Source of the DNA: Burkholderia sp. WP9
Lineage (GTDB): Bacteria; Pseudomonadota; Gammaproteobacteria; Burkholderiales; Burkholderiaceae
Assembly (NCBI RefSeq): GCF_900104795.1
Contig: NZ_FNTG01000002.1
Location: 1,426,001-1,490,000, forward strand
Length of the DNA stretch: 64,000 nt
Direction of reading: 5' to 3'
Positions 55,476 through 64,000 of the stretch are shown one piece after another; the first letter of the stretch is position 1, and every line of letters starts with the position of its first letter. Under the pieces are notes generated by a model, which did no database searches, was not told the origin of the DNA, and worked only from the letters and a program-made list of their open reading frames with translations. The position numbers and the translations under genes were made by a program.

Positions 55476-56334
55476 CGACGCCCGCCCCGGTGCCGCGCCG
55501 TGGCTGCTATCGGGCCCCGCGCTGTTGCTGTTCATTGGCTTGCTGTTGGTGCCGATGCTGCTCACGCTGATGCTGTCGTTCCGCGTCTTCAGCGATACGG
55601 CGGGTGTCACGGCCGCCTATACGCTCGCGAACTACTGGGAAGTCATCAGCGACCCATATTACGGCACGATCTTCCTGCGCACCGCCGGCCTCGCCTTCGC
55701 CGTCACGCTGCTGTCCATCGTGCTCGGCGTGCCGGAGACCATCGTGCTCGCACGCATGAAGCGTCCGTGGCAGTCGCTCTGTCTGTTGATCGTGCTGGGC
55801 CCGCTGCTCATCTCCGTGGTGGTGCGCACGCTCGGCTGGCAGATTCTGCTCGGCAACAACGGCGTGCTGAATAACGTTCTGCAAGCGCTGCACATCACCA
55901 GCGAACCCATTCGCCTCGTGTTCACGATGACCGGCATGATCATCGCGCTCACCCACGTACTGGTGCCGTTCATGGTGATGTCGGTCTGGGCGACGATGCA
56001 GAAGCTCGATCCGCAGGTGGAATGGGCCGGCCGCTCGCTCGGTGGCTCGCCGTTCGCGGTGTTCCGCCGCGTGGTGCTGCCGCAGATCATGCCGGGCGTG
56101 CTGTCGGGCTCGATCATCGTATTCGCGTTGTCGGCCTCGGCGTTCGCCACGCCCGCGCTGATCGGCGGCCGGCGCCTCAAGGTGGTCGCCACCGCGGCCT
56201 ACGACGAGTTCCTCGGCACGCTCAACTGGCCGCTCGGCGCGACTATCGCCGTGCTACTGCTGATCGCCAATGTGGCGATCGTGATGGGTTGCAGCCGGCT
56301 CGCCGAACGCCGCTTCCAGCACATCTTCGACTGA
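55462..56334 (+). CDS. ABC transporter permease 1 (PotB-like)
   Basis: 290 aa with about six membrane helices. The start at 55462 (MATLDDARPGAAPWLL) has CCAGGAGAGCCC upstream and overlaps the ATPase end. The cytoplasmic loop EWAGRSLGGSPFAVFRRVVL is the EAA motif that docks the ATPase. It pairs with the following permease. Confidence 0.92.
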   Translation: MATLDDARPGAAPWLLSGPALLLFIGLLLVPMLLTLMLSFRVFSDTAGVTAAYTLANYWEVISDPYYGTIFLRTAGLAFAVTLLSIVLGVPETIVLARMKRPWQSLCLLIVLGPLLISVVVRTLGWQILLGNNGVLNNVLQALHITSEPIRLVFTMTGMIIALTHVLVPFMVMSVWATMQKLDPQVEWAGRSLGGSPFAVFRRVVLPQIMPGVLSGSIIVFALSASAFATPALIGGRRLKVVATAAYDEFLGTLNWPLGATIAVLLLIANVAIVMGCSRLAERRFQHIFD

Positions 56335-56349
56335 GCGAAGGAGACGATC

Positions 56350-57147
56350 ATGAAACAGAACGGCATTCTCGGCCTCGTCTACAACGCGTTCTTTCTGACT
56401 TTCATTCTCGCGCCGCTCGCGGTGGTGATGCTCGTGGCGTTCACCGACAAGGGCTTCATCTCGATGCCTTTCGACGGCGCGTCGCTGCGCTGGTTCCGCG
56501 CGATCCTCGAGAACGGCGACATCGTCGCGGCATTCTGGCTCTCGGTGCGGCTCGCGTTCGCGGCGGCGACGATCGGCGTGTTGCTGGCGGTGCCTGCCGC
56601 GCTGGCGATCGCCCGCTATCGCTTTCCGGGCCGCGCCGCGCTCACGAGCTTCTTCCTCTCGCCGATGATGATTCCGGCAGTCGTGCTCGGCATCGCGTTC
56701 CTGCGCTTTCTGTCGCTGCTGCATCTGTCCGGATCGTTCTGGTCGCTGGTGTGCGCGCACGTGATCATCGTGCTGCCGTATGCGCTGCGGCTCGCGCTGT
56801 CGTCGGCGGTCGGGCTGGATCGGGATGCCGAACGCGCCGCGCTCTCCTGTGGCGCGAGCCGCTTCACCGCCTTTCGCCGCGTGGTGCTGCCGATGATCCG
56901 CACCGGCGTGGCGGGCGGCTGGGTGCTCTCGTTCATCCAGAGCTTCGACGAACTGACCATGACCATTTTCGTCGCGACGCCCGGCACCACCACGCTGCCC
57001 GTCGCCATGTACAACCAGATCGCGCAGACGATCGATCCGCTGGTCGCTTCGGTGTCGGCGGTGCTGATCGTCGGCACGGTCCTTTTGATGATCCTGCTCG
57101 ACCGCATGGTCGGCCTGGATCGCATTCTGATCGGAGAAACCCGATGA
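56350..57147 (+). CDS. ABC transporter permease 2 (PotC-like)
   Basis: 265 aa with about six membrane helices. The EAA loop reads DAERAALSCGASRFTAFRRV. It begins 15 bases after permease 1, and its stop overlaps the following oxidase start (ATGA). With the binding protein and ATPase it completes an importer of the polyamine/opine class. Confidence 0.93.
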   Translation: MKQNGILGLVYNAFFLTFILAPLAVVMLVAFTDKGFISMPFDGASLRWFRAILENGDIVAAFWLSVRLAFAAATIGVLLAVPAALAIARYRFPGRAALTSFFLSPMMIPAVVLGIAFLRFLSLLHLSGSFWSLVCAHVIIVLPYALRLALSSAVGLDRDAERAALSCGASRFTAFRRVVLPMIRTGVAGGWVLSFIQSFDELTMTIFVATPGTTTLPVAMYNQIAQTIDPLVASVSAVLIVGTVLLMILLDRMVGLDRILIGETR

Positions 57148-58280
57148 CATTGACTAGCACCGCCAGCCCCGACGTCCTTGTATTGGGCGGCGGCCTCGTC
57201 GGTTCGGCCGTGGCCTACGGACTCGCCCGCGAAGGCGCGCGCGTGACCGTGCTCGACGAGGACGACGGCGGCTTTCGCGCGTCGCGCGGCAATTTCGGCC
57301 TCGTCTGGGTTCAGGGCAAGGGCTATGGCCTGTCGCCTTATGCACGGTGGTCGCGCAGTTCGGCCACGCGCTGGCCGGGACTCGCGGAAGCGCTGTTGCA
57401 GGAAACAGGCGTGAACGTGGCATTGCGTCAGCCCGGCGGCTTTCACTTCTGCTTCGACGACGACGAACTCGCCGAACGCGAAAAACGCCTCTCGACACTG
57501 CAAGCCGAACTGGGCGATTACCCCTACCAGATGCTCGACGCTGCCGAAGTTCGCGCGCGCATTCCGCAGATAGGCCCCGCGGTGATCGGCGCGAGCTATA
57601 CGCCAATGGATGGTCACGTGAACCCGCTCAAGCTCCTGCGCGGACTGCACACCGCCATGCAGGCGCGCGGCGTGCGGCTCGTGTCGGGCGAACGCGCGGA
57701 ACGCATCGAGCCGCAAGCGCAGGGCTTCGTCGTGCATGGAAAGCGCGGGACGTATCGCGCGGCGCGGGTCGTGCTCGCTGCCGGGCTCGGCAATCGCACG
57801 CTCGCGCCGTTCGTCGGACTCGACGCGCCGGTCGCGCCCAATCGCGGCCAGGTGCTGGTGAGCGAGCGCGTCGCACCGTTTCTCGAGTATCCGACGCTCA
57901 ACGTACGCCAGACCGACGAAGGCAGCGTGCAGTTCGGCGATTCGATGGAAGAAGTCGGCTTCAACGATTTCACGACCACGCATGTGCTCGCCGACATCGC
58001 CCGGCGCGGCGTGCGCGCGTTCCCGATGTTGCATGACGTGCGGCTCGTGCGCATGTGGGCCGCGTTGCGCGTCTACAGTCCCGACGGTTTTCCGATCTAT
58101 GACCAGTCCGAGGCACACCCCGGCGCGTTCGTCGTCACCTGCCATAGCGGCGTGACGCTGGCGGCCGCGCATGCGCTGCGCGTCGCGCCGTGGATCATGG
58201 GCGCGCCGATGCCCGAGGAATTGCCCACTTTCTCCGCGCGCCGCTTCGAGCACGCCGGAGAACTGACTCCCGCTCATTGA
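57144..58280 (+). CDS. FAD-dependent amine/imino-acid oxidase (DAO family), first copy
   Basis: 378 aa. An N-terminal FAD-binding motif (VLVLGGGLVGSAVAYGLARE) and a DAO-type C-terminal domain (SPDGFPIYDQSE, GVTLAAAHALRVAPW) place it with glycine oxidase, HcnC and opine-oxidase beta subunits. The start at 57144 lies in the permease stop (ATGA); an open frame continues upstream only as a permease shadow. It resembles, but is not identical to, the DAO-type gene at 60060; the cluster therefore has two such subunits. Confidence 0.9.
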   Translation: MTLTSTASPDVLVLGGGLVGSAVAYGLAREGARVTVLDEDDGGFRASRGNFGLVWVQGKGYGLSPYARWSRSSATRWPGLAEALLQETGVNVALRQPGGFHFCFDDDELAEREKRLSTLQAELGDYPYQMLDAAEVRARIPQIGPAVIGASYTPMDGHVNPLKLLRGLHTAMQARGVRLVSGERAERIEPQAQGFVVHGKRGTYRAARVVLAAGLGNRTLAPFVGLDAPVAPNRGQVLVSERVAPFLEYPTLNVRQTDEGSVQFGDSMEEVGFNDFTTTHVLADIARRGVRAFPMLHDVRLVRMWAALRVYSPDGFPIYDQSEAHPGAFVVTCHSGVTLAAAHALRVAPWIMGAPMPEELPTFSARRFEHAGELTPAH

Positions 58281-58287
58281 ATTCGAC

Positions 58288-58659
58288 ATGACTACCCAAT
58301 CGACTCACACACTCTTCAAGCCGCTACCGGACGCGCAAGGCGCAGCCGTTGCGAGCGTCGACATCTGGTTCAACGACCGGCCGCTGTCCGTGCCGGGCGC
58401 CCGCTCCGTGGCGGCGGCGCTGCTCGCCGCAGGCGTATCGCGCTTTCGTGCGACGCCCGTGTCGGGCGCAGCGCGCGCGCCTTTCTGCATGATGGGCGCG
58501 TGCTTCGAATGTCTCGTCGAAATCGATGGCGTGCCGAGCCGCCAGGCCTGCATGGTCGAAGTCAAAGCCGGCATGCGAATCCGCTCGCAGGAAGGCGCGC
58601 GCGACCTGCCGCCCGCAAACCTGACCGACGCACCGTTGGAGAACGCCCATGGCCGCTGA
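58288..58659 (+). CDS. (2Fe-2S)-binding oxidase gamma subunit (HcnA/SoxA-N-like)
   Basis: 123 aa ferredoxin-like subunit. The cluster-binding pattern FCMMGACFECLVEIDGVP ... QACM provides cysteines in the order of HcnA and of the N-terminal part of sarcosine oxidase alpha. It should carry electrons between flavin subunits. Its end overlaps the next gene by 11 bases. Confidence 0.9.
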   Translation: MTTQSTHTLFKPLPDAQGAAVASVDIWFNDRPLSVPGARSVAAALLAAGVSRFRATPVSGAARAPFCMMGACFECLVEIDGVPSRQACMVEVKAGMRIRSQEGARDLPPANLTDAPLENAHGR

Positions 58660-60067
58660 TTTCGCATCCGATTTCGCTTCCGAAGCCGTCGACGTCGTCG
58701 TGGTGGGCGCCGGCCCCGCGGGCATGAGCGCAGCGACGCGCGCCGCGCGTGCCGGCCTCAAAACCGTGCTGATCGACGAACAGGACGCCGTGGGCGGCCA
58801 GATCTATCGCGGCATCGGCCGCGCCGATGCGCGCCGCAAGGAGATTCTCGGGCCGGACTACGCAGCGGGCTCCGCCATTGCCGATGCGTTCGCCGCCTCC
58901 GGCGCGCGCCACGTGACCCATGCGACGGTGTGGCAGGTCACGCGCGAGCGCGGCGTCAATTATCTGAAGGACGGCAAGATCAGCAGCGTCGACGCGCAAT
59001 GCGTGATTCTCGCGAGCGGTGCGTTGGAGCGGCCCTTCCCGATTCCGGGCTGGACGCTGCCCGGCGTGCTGACGGCGGGCGCAGCGCAAATTCTGTTGAA
59101 GAGCGCGGGCGAAGTGCCGGCCGCGCCGCCGGTGCTGGCGGGCTGCGGGCCGCTGCTGTATCTGCTCGGCTGGCAGTATGTGCGCGCCGGCGTGCCGATC
59201 CGCGCGCTGGTCGATACCACGCGTCACGAGGACCGCTGGCGCGCGAAGCGTCACGCGCTGGCGGCGCTGCGCGCGTGGCCGTTTCTGAGCAAAGGCTTGC
59301 AACTGATCCGCACGCTGCGCGAAGCGGGTGTGCCGATCTTCGAGGCGGCGGACGATCTGCGCGTGGAAGCGCGCATCGGCACGGATCACGTGGAGCGCGC
59401 CGCCGCGCTTCACTTCACGACACAAGGCACGGCGCATCGTATCGAAGCCGATGTGATCCTGCTGCACCAAGGCGTCGTGCCGAACACGCAATTCACGCAA
59501 GCGCTGCGCGCGTCGCACCGCTGGGACAACGCGCAGCTCTGCTTCACCCCGAAAGTCGATGCATGGGGCGAACTGGACGTGCCCGGCATTTTCGTCGCGG
59601 GCGATGGCGCGGGCATCGGCGGCGCGCAGGCAGCGGCCTTGCAGGGCACGCTCGCGGGTCTCGCGGCGGCCGCGCAACTCGGCGCGATCACCCCGGCGAC
59701 ACGCGACGCGGAAGCCGTCGCGCATCGCCGCGCACTGGCGGGCGTGATGCGCATCCGGCCTTTTCTCGACAGCCTGTATCGTCCGCGCGACGTCAATCGC
59801 ATTCCGCGCGACGAGACTATCGTGTGCCGTTGCGAGGAAGTCACCGCGGGCGAGTTGCGCAAGTTCGTCGAACTCGGCTGTGTCGGACCGAATCAGGCGA
59901 AGTCGTTCGGACGCTGCGGCATGGGTCCGTGTCAGGGACGCATGTGCGGCCTCACCGTGACGGAAGTGATCGCCGACGCGCGCCGCGTCTCGCCCGCCGA
60001 AGTCGGCTACTACCGCATCCGTCCGCCGATCAAGCCGCTCACGCTCGGAGAACTCGCTGGTGAGTGA
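58649..60067 (+). CDS. FAD/NAD(P)-dependent oxidase alpha subunit (HcnB/OoxA-like)
   Basis: 472 aa. The first FAD motif is VVVGAGPAGMSAATRAARAG, with a second dinucleotide site further on (GCGPLLYLLGWQYV) and the late FAD contact FVAGDGAGIGGAQAA. The C-terminus has a BFD-like [2Fe-2S] domain: VCRCEEVTAGELRKF ... GRCGMGPCQGRMCG. This matches the alpha subunit of opine oxidases, HcnB and hydroxyproline dehydrogenases. Its stop overlaps the following GTG start. Confidence 0.92.
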   Translation: MAADFASDFASEAVDVVVVGAGPAGMSAATRAARAGLKTVLIDEQDAVGGQIYRGIGRADARRKEILGPDYAAGSAIADAFAASGARHVTHATVWQVTRERGVNYLKDGKISSVDAQCVILASGALERPFPIPGWTLPGVLTAGAAQILLKSAGEVPAAPPVLAGCGPLLYLLGWQYVRAGVPIRALVDTTRHEDRWRAKRHALAALRAWPFLSKGLQLIRTLREAGVPIFEAADDLRVEARIGTDHVERAAALHFTTQGTAHRIEADVILLHQGVVPNTQFTQALRASHRWDNAQLCFTPKVDAWGELDVPGIFVAGDGAGIGGAQAAALQGTLAGLAAAAQLGAITPATRDAEAVAHRRALAGVMRIRPFLDSLYRPRDVNRIPRDETIVCRCEEVTAGELRKFVELGCVGPNQAKSFGRCGMGPCQGRMCGLTVTEVIADARRVSPAEVGYYRIRPPIKPLTLGELAGE

Positions 60068-61232
60068 CACGACCGACATTCAGGAAGCCGATGTCCTCGT
60101 GGTCGGCGGCGGGCTGCATGGCACGAGCAGCGCGTTCCACATGGCGCGGCGCGGCGCGAAGGTGATCGTGCTCGAAGCCGACTACGTCGCGCGTCATTCG
60201 TCGGGCGTGAATGCAGGCGGCGTGCGCACGCTGGGCCGTCCATTGCCCGAGATTCCGCTTGCGCTGATGTCGCGGGAAATCTGGCACGGCATGACCGATC
60301 TGCTCGGTGAGGATGGCGGCTTCGTTCCTTCCGGTCAGTTGAAGATCGCGGAAACGGATGACGAACTCGAAGCATGCCGCGAGCGCGTCGCCCTGCTCGA
60401 ATCGCATGGATTCACGCACGAAAAGGTCATCGACCGGGAAAGCGTGCTCGAACTCGAACCGGCGCTCGCACGGCATGTCACTGGCGGAATCTGGGTGGAG
60501 CGCGACGGCTACGCGCTGCCCTATCGAACCACCACCGCATTCCGGCTCGCCGCGCAACGACTCGGCACGCGGTTTCTGGAAGGCACGCCGGTGCGCCGCA
60601 TCGAACAGCGTGGCACGCGATGGTTCGCCGTCACGTCACACGGCACGTTCAGCGCGCAAAAGCTGCTCGTCACCGCGGGCGCGTGGTCCGGCGAATTGGC
60701 GAAGCAGGTCGGCGAGCCCGTGCCGGTGCACCCCGAAGGTTTGATGCTGATGGTCACGCATCGTGTTGCACCGTTCTGCTCCGCGACGCTCGGCGCAACG
60801 GGCAGGCCGCTGTCTTTCAAGCAGTTCGACAACGGCACCGTGGTAATTGGCGGCAAGCTGATCGGCATTGCGGATCTGGCCAATCGTCACGGCGAAGTCG
60901 ATTTCGTTCGTCTCGTGCGCAGTGCGCGCACCGTGACCGATCTGTTTCCTCATCTGCGCAATCTTGGCGTGAACCGCGCGTGGGCCGGCGTCGAAGCGTT
61001 TACCGAAGATGAACTGCCGGTCATCTCCGCGAGCCGCAAGGCGTCGGATCTGTATTACTCGTTTGGCTATTGCGGCAGCGGCTTTCAGCTCGGGCCGGGC
61101 TGCGGCAAGCTGGTGTCCGAACTGATGCTCGACGGCGCGCCGTCGATTTCGCTCGATGCGTTTGCCATCGATCGCTTTGGCCGCACCGCGGAGTCGTCCT
61201 TTAGCGGTGCTTCGTCTCTAGCGACGCATTAA
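60060..61232 (+). CDS. FAD-dependent amine/imino-acid oxidase (DAO family), second copy (HcnC/OoxB-like)
   Basis: 390 aa starting with GTG in the alpha-subunit stop. FAD motif VLVVGGGLHGTSSAFHMARR, HSSGVNAGGVRTLGR and C-terminal SFGYCGSGFQLGPGCGKLVS are typical of beta subunits of heteromeric DAO-type oxidases. It probably carries the catalytic site of the alpha-beta-gamma complex. Which of the two DAO-type subunits partners the alpha and gamma chains cannot be told from sequence. Confidence 0.91.
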   Translation: MSDTTDIQEADVLVVGGGLHGTSSAFHMARRGAKVIVLEADYVARHSSGVNAGGVRTLGRPLPEIPLALMSREIWHGMTDLLGEDGGFVPSGQLKIAETDDELEACRERVALLESHGFTHEKVIDRESVLELEPALARHVTGGIWVERDGYALPYRTTTAFRLAAQRLGTRFLEGTPVRRIEQRGTRWFAVTSHGTFSAQKLLVTAGAWSGELAKQVGEPVPVHPEGLMLMVTHRVAPFCSATLGATGRPLSFKQFDNGTVVIGGKLIGIADLANRHGEVDFVRLVRSARTVTDLFPHLRNLGVNRAWAGVEAFTEDELPVISASRKASDLYYSFGYCGSGFQLGPGCGKLVSELMLDGAPSISLDAFAIDRFGRTAESSFSGASSLATH

Positions 61233-61310
61233 ACGCTCTTATTTCTTTGCGCCGTCGTGCGAGCAGTCAGCGCGCGGCGACTTCGTTCGACTTCAACTGG
61301 AGAGAGTGTC

Positions 61311-61664
61311 ATGACCGATATCGTTCGTATCGAAACCAATCAACGTATGAGCCGCGTCGTCAAGGCGGCCGGCCTCGTATTCGTCGGCGGCCAGACTTCC
61401 GCCGATCACACCGCTGACGTGAAACTCCAGACCGCGAAGGTGCTGGAGAAGATCGACAATTTTCTGGAGAAGGCCGGCATCGACAAGACGCGACTCGTCT
61501 CCGCACAGGTCTGGCTCGCGGACATTACCCGCGATTTCGCGGGAATGAACGAGGTATGGGACGCATGGGTTCCGCAAGGTAGCGCACCCGCGCGCGCGAC
61601 GGTGCAAGCGAAGCTTGCCGCGCCCGAGTTGCTGGTCGAAATCGCGGTGGTGGCACTTGCCTGA
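61311..61664 (+). CDS. RidA-family enamine/imine deaminase
   Basis: 117 aa. KAAGLVFVGGQTSAD, KIDNFLEKAGIDKTRLVSAQ and APARATVQAKLAAPELLVEI fit RidA, including the arginine in PARAT. It hydrolyses reactive imines, the expected products of the upstream oxidases. GGAGAGAGTGTC precedes the ATG at 61311. It is the last gene of the operon by position (79 bases after the oxidase). Confidence 0.9.
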   Translation: MTDIVRIETNQRMSRVVKAAGLVFVGGQTSADHTADVKLQTAKVLEKIDNFLEKAGIDKTRLVSAQVWLADITRDFAGMNEVWDAWVPQGSAPARATVQAKLAAPELLVEIAVVALA

Positions 61665-61863
61665 GAGGTGCTGCTGGCGCGGGTGTTTATCTGGCGTCTG
61701 AGGGTTCGCCGACAAACGCCTTCTGCCTGGTTGATTGCCGATACAGCGCAGGAAGAAAGCGCCTGCCGGATTGTTGACATGAAGCCGGGTAGCCTGCAGT
61801 CTACGCACGTTAGGGCAGCGTTGTGCTCCTCCCGTTCGGAGGGCTGACCAAAGAGGCCGAAAC

Positions 61864-63207
61864 GTGCCAAGGAACAACCCCGTTCTCCATCGCGCCCGGA
61901 AAGGACCCATCAGGCCGAAGCGCCCGTGGCTCTTCATCACGGGTGCGATTCTGCTGGTGGCCGTGTCGGGCTGGTTGCTGGCGATCATTCTCGAACCCGC
62001 GTTTCAGCATACGATCGTCATCACATCCGGGGCAGACCAGGGAATCTATCGCGGCTTTGCGGACCGCTACGGCCCGATCCTGAAACGCAAAGGCGTGACG
62101 CTCGATATCCGCAGTTCTTCCGGTTCGATCGAAAATTATCAGCGGCTGAAGGATCCAGACAGCGCTTACCAGGTCGGCTTTATCCAGTCAGGCACGACCA
62201 GTCCGAAAGAGACCGACAACCTCAAAACGATCGCCGCGGTGTCGTACGAACCGATCTGGGTGTTCTATCGCGGCGACACCACGATTGACCGGTTGGCGCA
62301 ATTGCGTGGCAAGCGGATTTCCATTGGCGTTCCTGGCAGTGGTCTGCTGAACGTCGCGCTGCAATTGCTCGCCTACAGCGGTGTCTCCGGCGACGACGCC
62401 AAGCTGTTGCAAATGGACGCTACCAAAGCGTATCAAGGTCTCGAAACGGGACAACTCGATGCGGCATTCTTTATTGGCAGGCCGGATGCCGATATGCAAC
62501 GAACCCTGCTCAACAGCAATCTGAAGCTAATGAGCTTTGCTCAGGCCGACGCGCTAGTCCAAAAATTTCCGGCTCTCTCCAAAGTCATTTTTCCGCGCGG
62601 CTCGACGAGCATTGCCAATGATCGTCCGTCGGCGGATGTCACCCTGCTCGCCGCAACGGCTTTGCTCGTGGCGAAAGACTCGTTGCACCCGGCCTTCGTC
62701 TATCTGTTGCTGGATGCGGCCAGCGCCGTCCATGGCCGCGAAGATTACTTCACGCCACTCGGCACGTTTCCCAACGTCAACACCGACGAATTTCCCGTTT
62801 CCGACGAAAGCATTCGCTACTTCAAATCTGGCCGTCCGTTCCTGCAACGCTACCTTCCGTTCTGGCTGGCCAGTTTTATCGAGCGGCGTCTTCTGATTCT
62901 TCTGCCCTTCGCGGCTTTGCTGCTTGGCGTGCTTCAGGCGTTGCCCCGAATCGCGGAGACACGGATCAAAAACCGCCTCGTAGTCTGGTATCGCGAAGTG
63001 AAACTGCTGGAAGATGAGATATGGCGAAGTGAACGGCCGAGCCAGGAACAGATCTCGCAATGGAGCGCCGAGATCGAACAGATCGACGCGAACGCTAACC
63101 AGATACGCATGCCGCAGCGTTATCTTCCAGATGTGTACGCCCTCAAGCTGGCAATTGAAGTCGTTAGAGGGCGGATTTCCCACATGGCTGCGCAGATAAA
63201 TAAATAG
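61864..63207 (+). CDS. TAXI-family solute-binding protein with N- and C-terminal membrane helices
   Basis: 447 aa, GTG start with AAGAGG upstream. Residues ~22-45 form a membrane helix (LFITGAILLVAVSGWLLAII). The TAXI-type binding domain follows (ITSGADQGIYRGFADRYGPI, GVPGSGLLNVALQLL, ATKAYQGLETGQLDAAFFIG). A second helix lies near residues 338-356 (RLLILLPFAALLLGVLQAL), and a cytoplasmic-looking charged tail ends the protein. Classical TAXI proteins are secreted and pair with DctQM permeases; none is here. A sensor or scaffold role is possible, but not shown. Confidence 0.85.
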   Translation: MPRNNPVLHRARKGPIRPKRPWLFITGAILLVAVSGWLLAIILEPAFQHTIVITSGADQGIYRGFADRYGPILKRKGVTLDIRSSSGSIENYQRLKDPDSAYQVGFIQSGTTSPKETDNLKTIAAVSYEPIWVFYRGDTTIDRLAQLRGKRISIGVPGSGLLNVALQLLAYSGVSGDDAKLLQMDATKAYQGLETGQLDAAFFIGRPDADMQRTLLNSNLKLMSFAQADALVQKFPALSKVIFPRGSTSIANDRPSADVTLLAATALLVAKDSLHPAFVYLLLDAASAVHGREDYFTPLGTFPNVNTDEFPVSDESIRYFKSGRPFLQRYLPFWLASFIERRLLILLPFAALLLGVLQALPRIAETRIKNRLVVWYREVKLLEDEIWRSERPSQEQISQWSAEIEQIDANANQIRMPQRYLPDVYALKLAIEVVRGRISHMAAQINK

Positions 63208-63276
63208 CCTGACAGGAAAGTCGAAGGGCTCGGATCCCACGCGAGGCGGCCATGTCAGGTCGCCCTGCGAGATCGA

Positions 63277-64000
63277 CTACATGTTCGGATAATTCGGACC
63301 GCCGCCGCCTTCAGGCGTCACCCACACGATGTTCTGCGTCGGGTCCTTGATATCGCAGGTTTTGCAGTGCACGCAGTTCTGCGCGTTGATCACGAGACGT
63401 TCGGTGTTGTCGTCGTTCTTCACGAACTCATACACTGCTGCCGGACAGTAACGTGACTCCGGGCCGGCGTAGGTCTGCCAGTTCACGTTCACTGGCACCG
63501 AAGGGTCTTTCAGCGTCAGGTGAGCGGGCTGGTTCTCTTCGTGGTTCGTGTTCGAGATGAACACTGAAGAGAGCCGGTCAAACGTCAGCTTGCCATCGGG
63601 CTTCGGATAGACGATCGGCTTGCACTGCGAAGCCGGCTTCAGCATCTCGTGATCCGAATGCTGGTGATGCAGCGTCCACGGCACATTGCCGCCCAGCAGC
63701 TTCTGCTCGATGCCCACCATCAGCGTGCCGAGATACAGACCCTTGCTCATCCACTGCTTGAAGTTGCGCGCACGATTCAGTTCGGTATGCAGCCACGAGG
63801 TCTTGAAGCTCTCCGGGTACGCGGTGAGTTCATCACTGGTGCGTCCAGCCTGCACGGCTTCAAAAGCGGCGTCGGCGGCCAGCATGCCGGTCTTGATCGC
63901 CGCATGCGAACCCTTGATCCGCGATGCGTTCAGGAAGCCCGCATCGTCGCCGACCAGTGCGCCGCCCGGGAACACGAGCTTCGGCAGTGACATGAGGCCA
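63277..64000 (-). CDS. Electron-transfer flavoprotein-ubiquinone oxidoreductase, C-terminal part
   Basis: Partial: the start lies beyond the right edge. FPGGALVGDDAGFLNASRIK is the FAD-binding end of the N-terminal domain. The C-terminus has the [4Fe-4S] ligands (CPAAVYEFVKN, NCVHCKTCDIKDP) and the typical ending GGGGPNYPNM. The enzyme sits on the inner membrane and passes electrons from ETF to quinone. It is convergent with the TAXI gene. Confidence 0.95.
   Translation of the reverse strand, partial: GLMSLPKLVFPGGALVGDDAGFLNASRIKGSHAAIKTGMLAADAAFEAVQAGRTSDELTAYPESFKTSWLHTELNRARNFKQWMSKGLYLGTLMVGIEQKLLGGNVPWTLHHQHSDHEMLKPASQCKPIVYPKPDGKLTFDRLSSVFISNTNHEENQPAHLTLKDPSVPVNVNWQTYAGPESRYCPAAVYEFVKNDDNTERLVINAQNCVHCKTCDIKDPTQNIVWVTPEGGGGPNYPNM

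Noticed and set aside
54108..55610. 500-codon minus-strand open frame opposite the PotA-like gene
   Set aside because: Histidine/arginine-rich and domainless, as expected from antisense of a GC-rich gene.
56616..58289. Long minus-strand open frame opposite the permease and oxidase genes
   Set aside because: Shadow of real genes with intact motifs on the other strand.

Overview
The window is GC-rich, densely coded proteobacterial chromosome. The genes point to Burkholderiaceae, most likely Paraburkholderia or a close relative: a DUF4148 secreted protein, a 16-strand-type porin, xylFGH/xylA/xylR, many LysR regulators and split sugar-acid catabolic operons. No rRNA, tRNA, CRISPR array, insertion sequence or phage gene was found. 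The species call is inference from gene content.

Layout. (1) 0-4.6 kb: an IorB-type molybdenum hydroxylase (-) and a TPR/glycosyltransferase-like protein (+), separated by a spacer with a 24-bp perfect palindrome. (2) 4.7-12.6 kb: D-xylose locus, xylA-xylFGH (-) divergent from xylR-galM (+). (3) 12.8-15.4 kb: DUF4148 protein, an orphan PotF-like binding protein and a cupin. (4) 15.4-23.1 kb: signalling block with a diguanylate cyclase, a globin-GAF-EAL phosphodiesterase, a Cache chemoreceptor and an FNR-type [4Fe-4S] regulator. (5) 23.1-28.3 kb: split transketolase, MFS carrier, SDR dehydrogenase and LysR regulator, a catabolic operon of unknown substrate. (6) 28.5-33.0 kb: nitrilase, cytochrome P450, RidA-like protein, fatty-acid desaturase. 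(7) 33.5-41.9 kb: PTS-IIA-like protein, MgtA-type P-ATPase, a large protein ending in a PhoU/DUF47-like domain, a pyruvate-phosphate-dikinase-like protein lacking the PEP/pyruvate barrel, and a YdcH protein. Perfect FNR boxes (TTGAT-N4-ATCAA) stand before the DUF47-like gene and before ydcH. (8) 42.3-51.3 kb: a lipoprotein, an MBL hydrolase/TetR pair with tandem operators, an SDR/LysR pair, a cupin, a porin, and a doubly frameshifted mini histidyl-tRNA synthetase preceded by a His-rich leader peptide and a terminator. (9) 51.7-61.7 kb: LysR (OccR/NocR-like) divergent from a polyamine/opine-type ABC transporter and a multi-subunit FAD/[2Fe-2S] opine/imino-acid oxidase, closed by RidA. (10) 61.9-64 kb: a membrane-anchored TAXI-type binding protein and the C-terminal part of ETF-ubiquinone oxidoreductase.

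How they fit together. Xylose import, isomerisation and anomer conversion are encoded together, but no xylulokinase is present. The oxygen theme recurs: globin-EAL, FNR and FNR boxes. The strongest candidate for an undescribed system is the FNR-boxed pair at 37.9-41.5 kb: a DUF47-like fusion translationally coupled to an ATP-grasp/phosphohistidine protein with no obvious phospho-acceptor domain. The second is the histidine-attenuator-like leader before the truncated HisRS-like gene.
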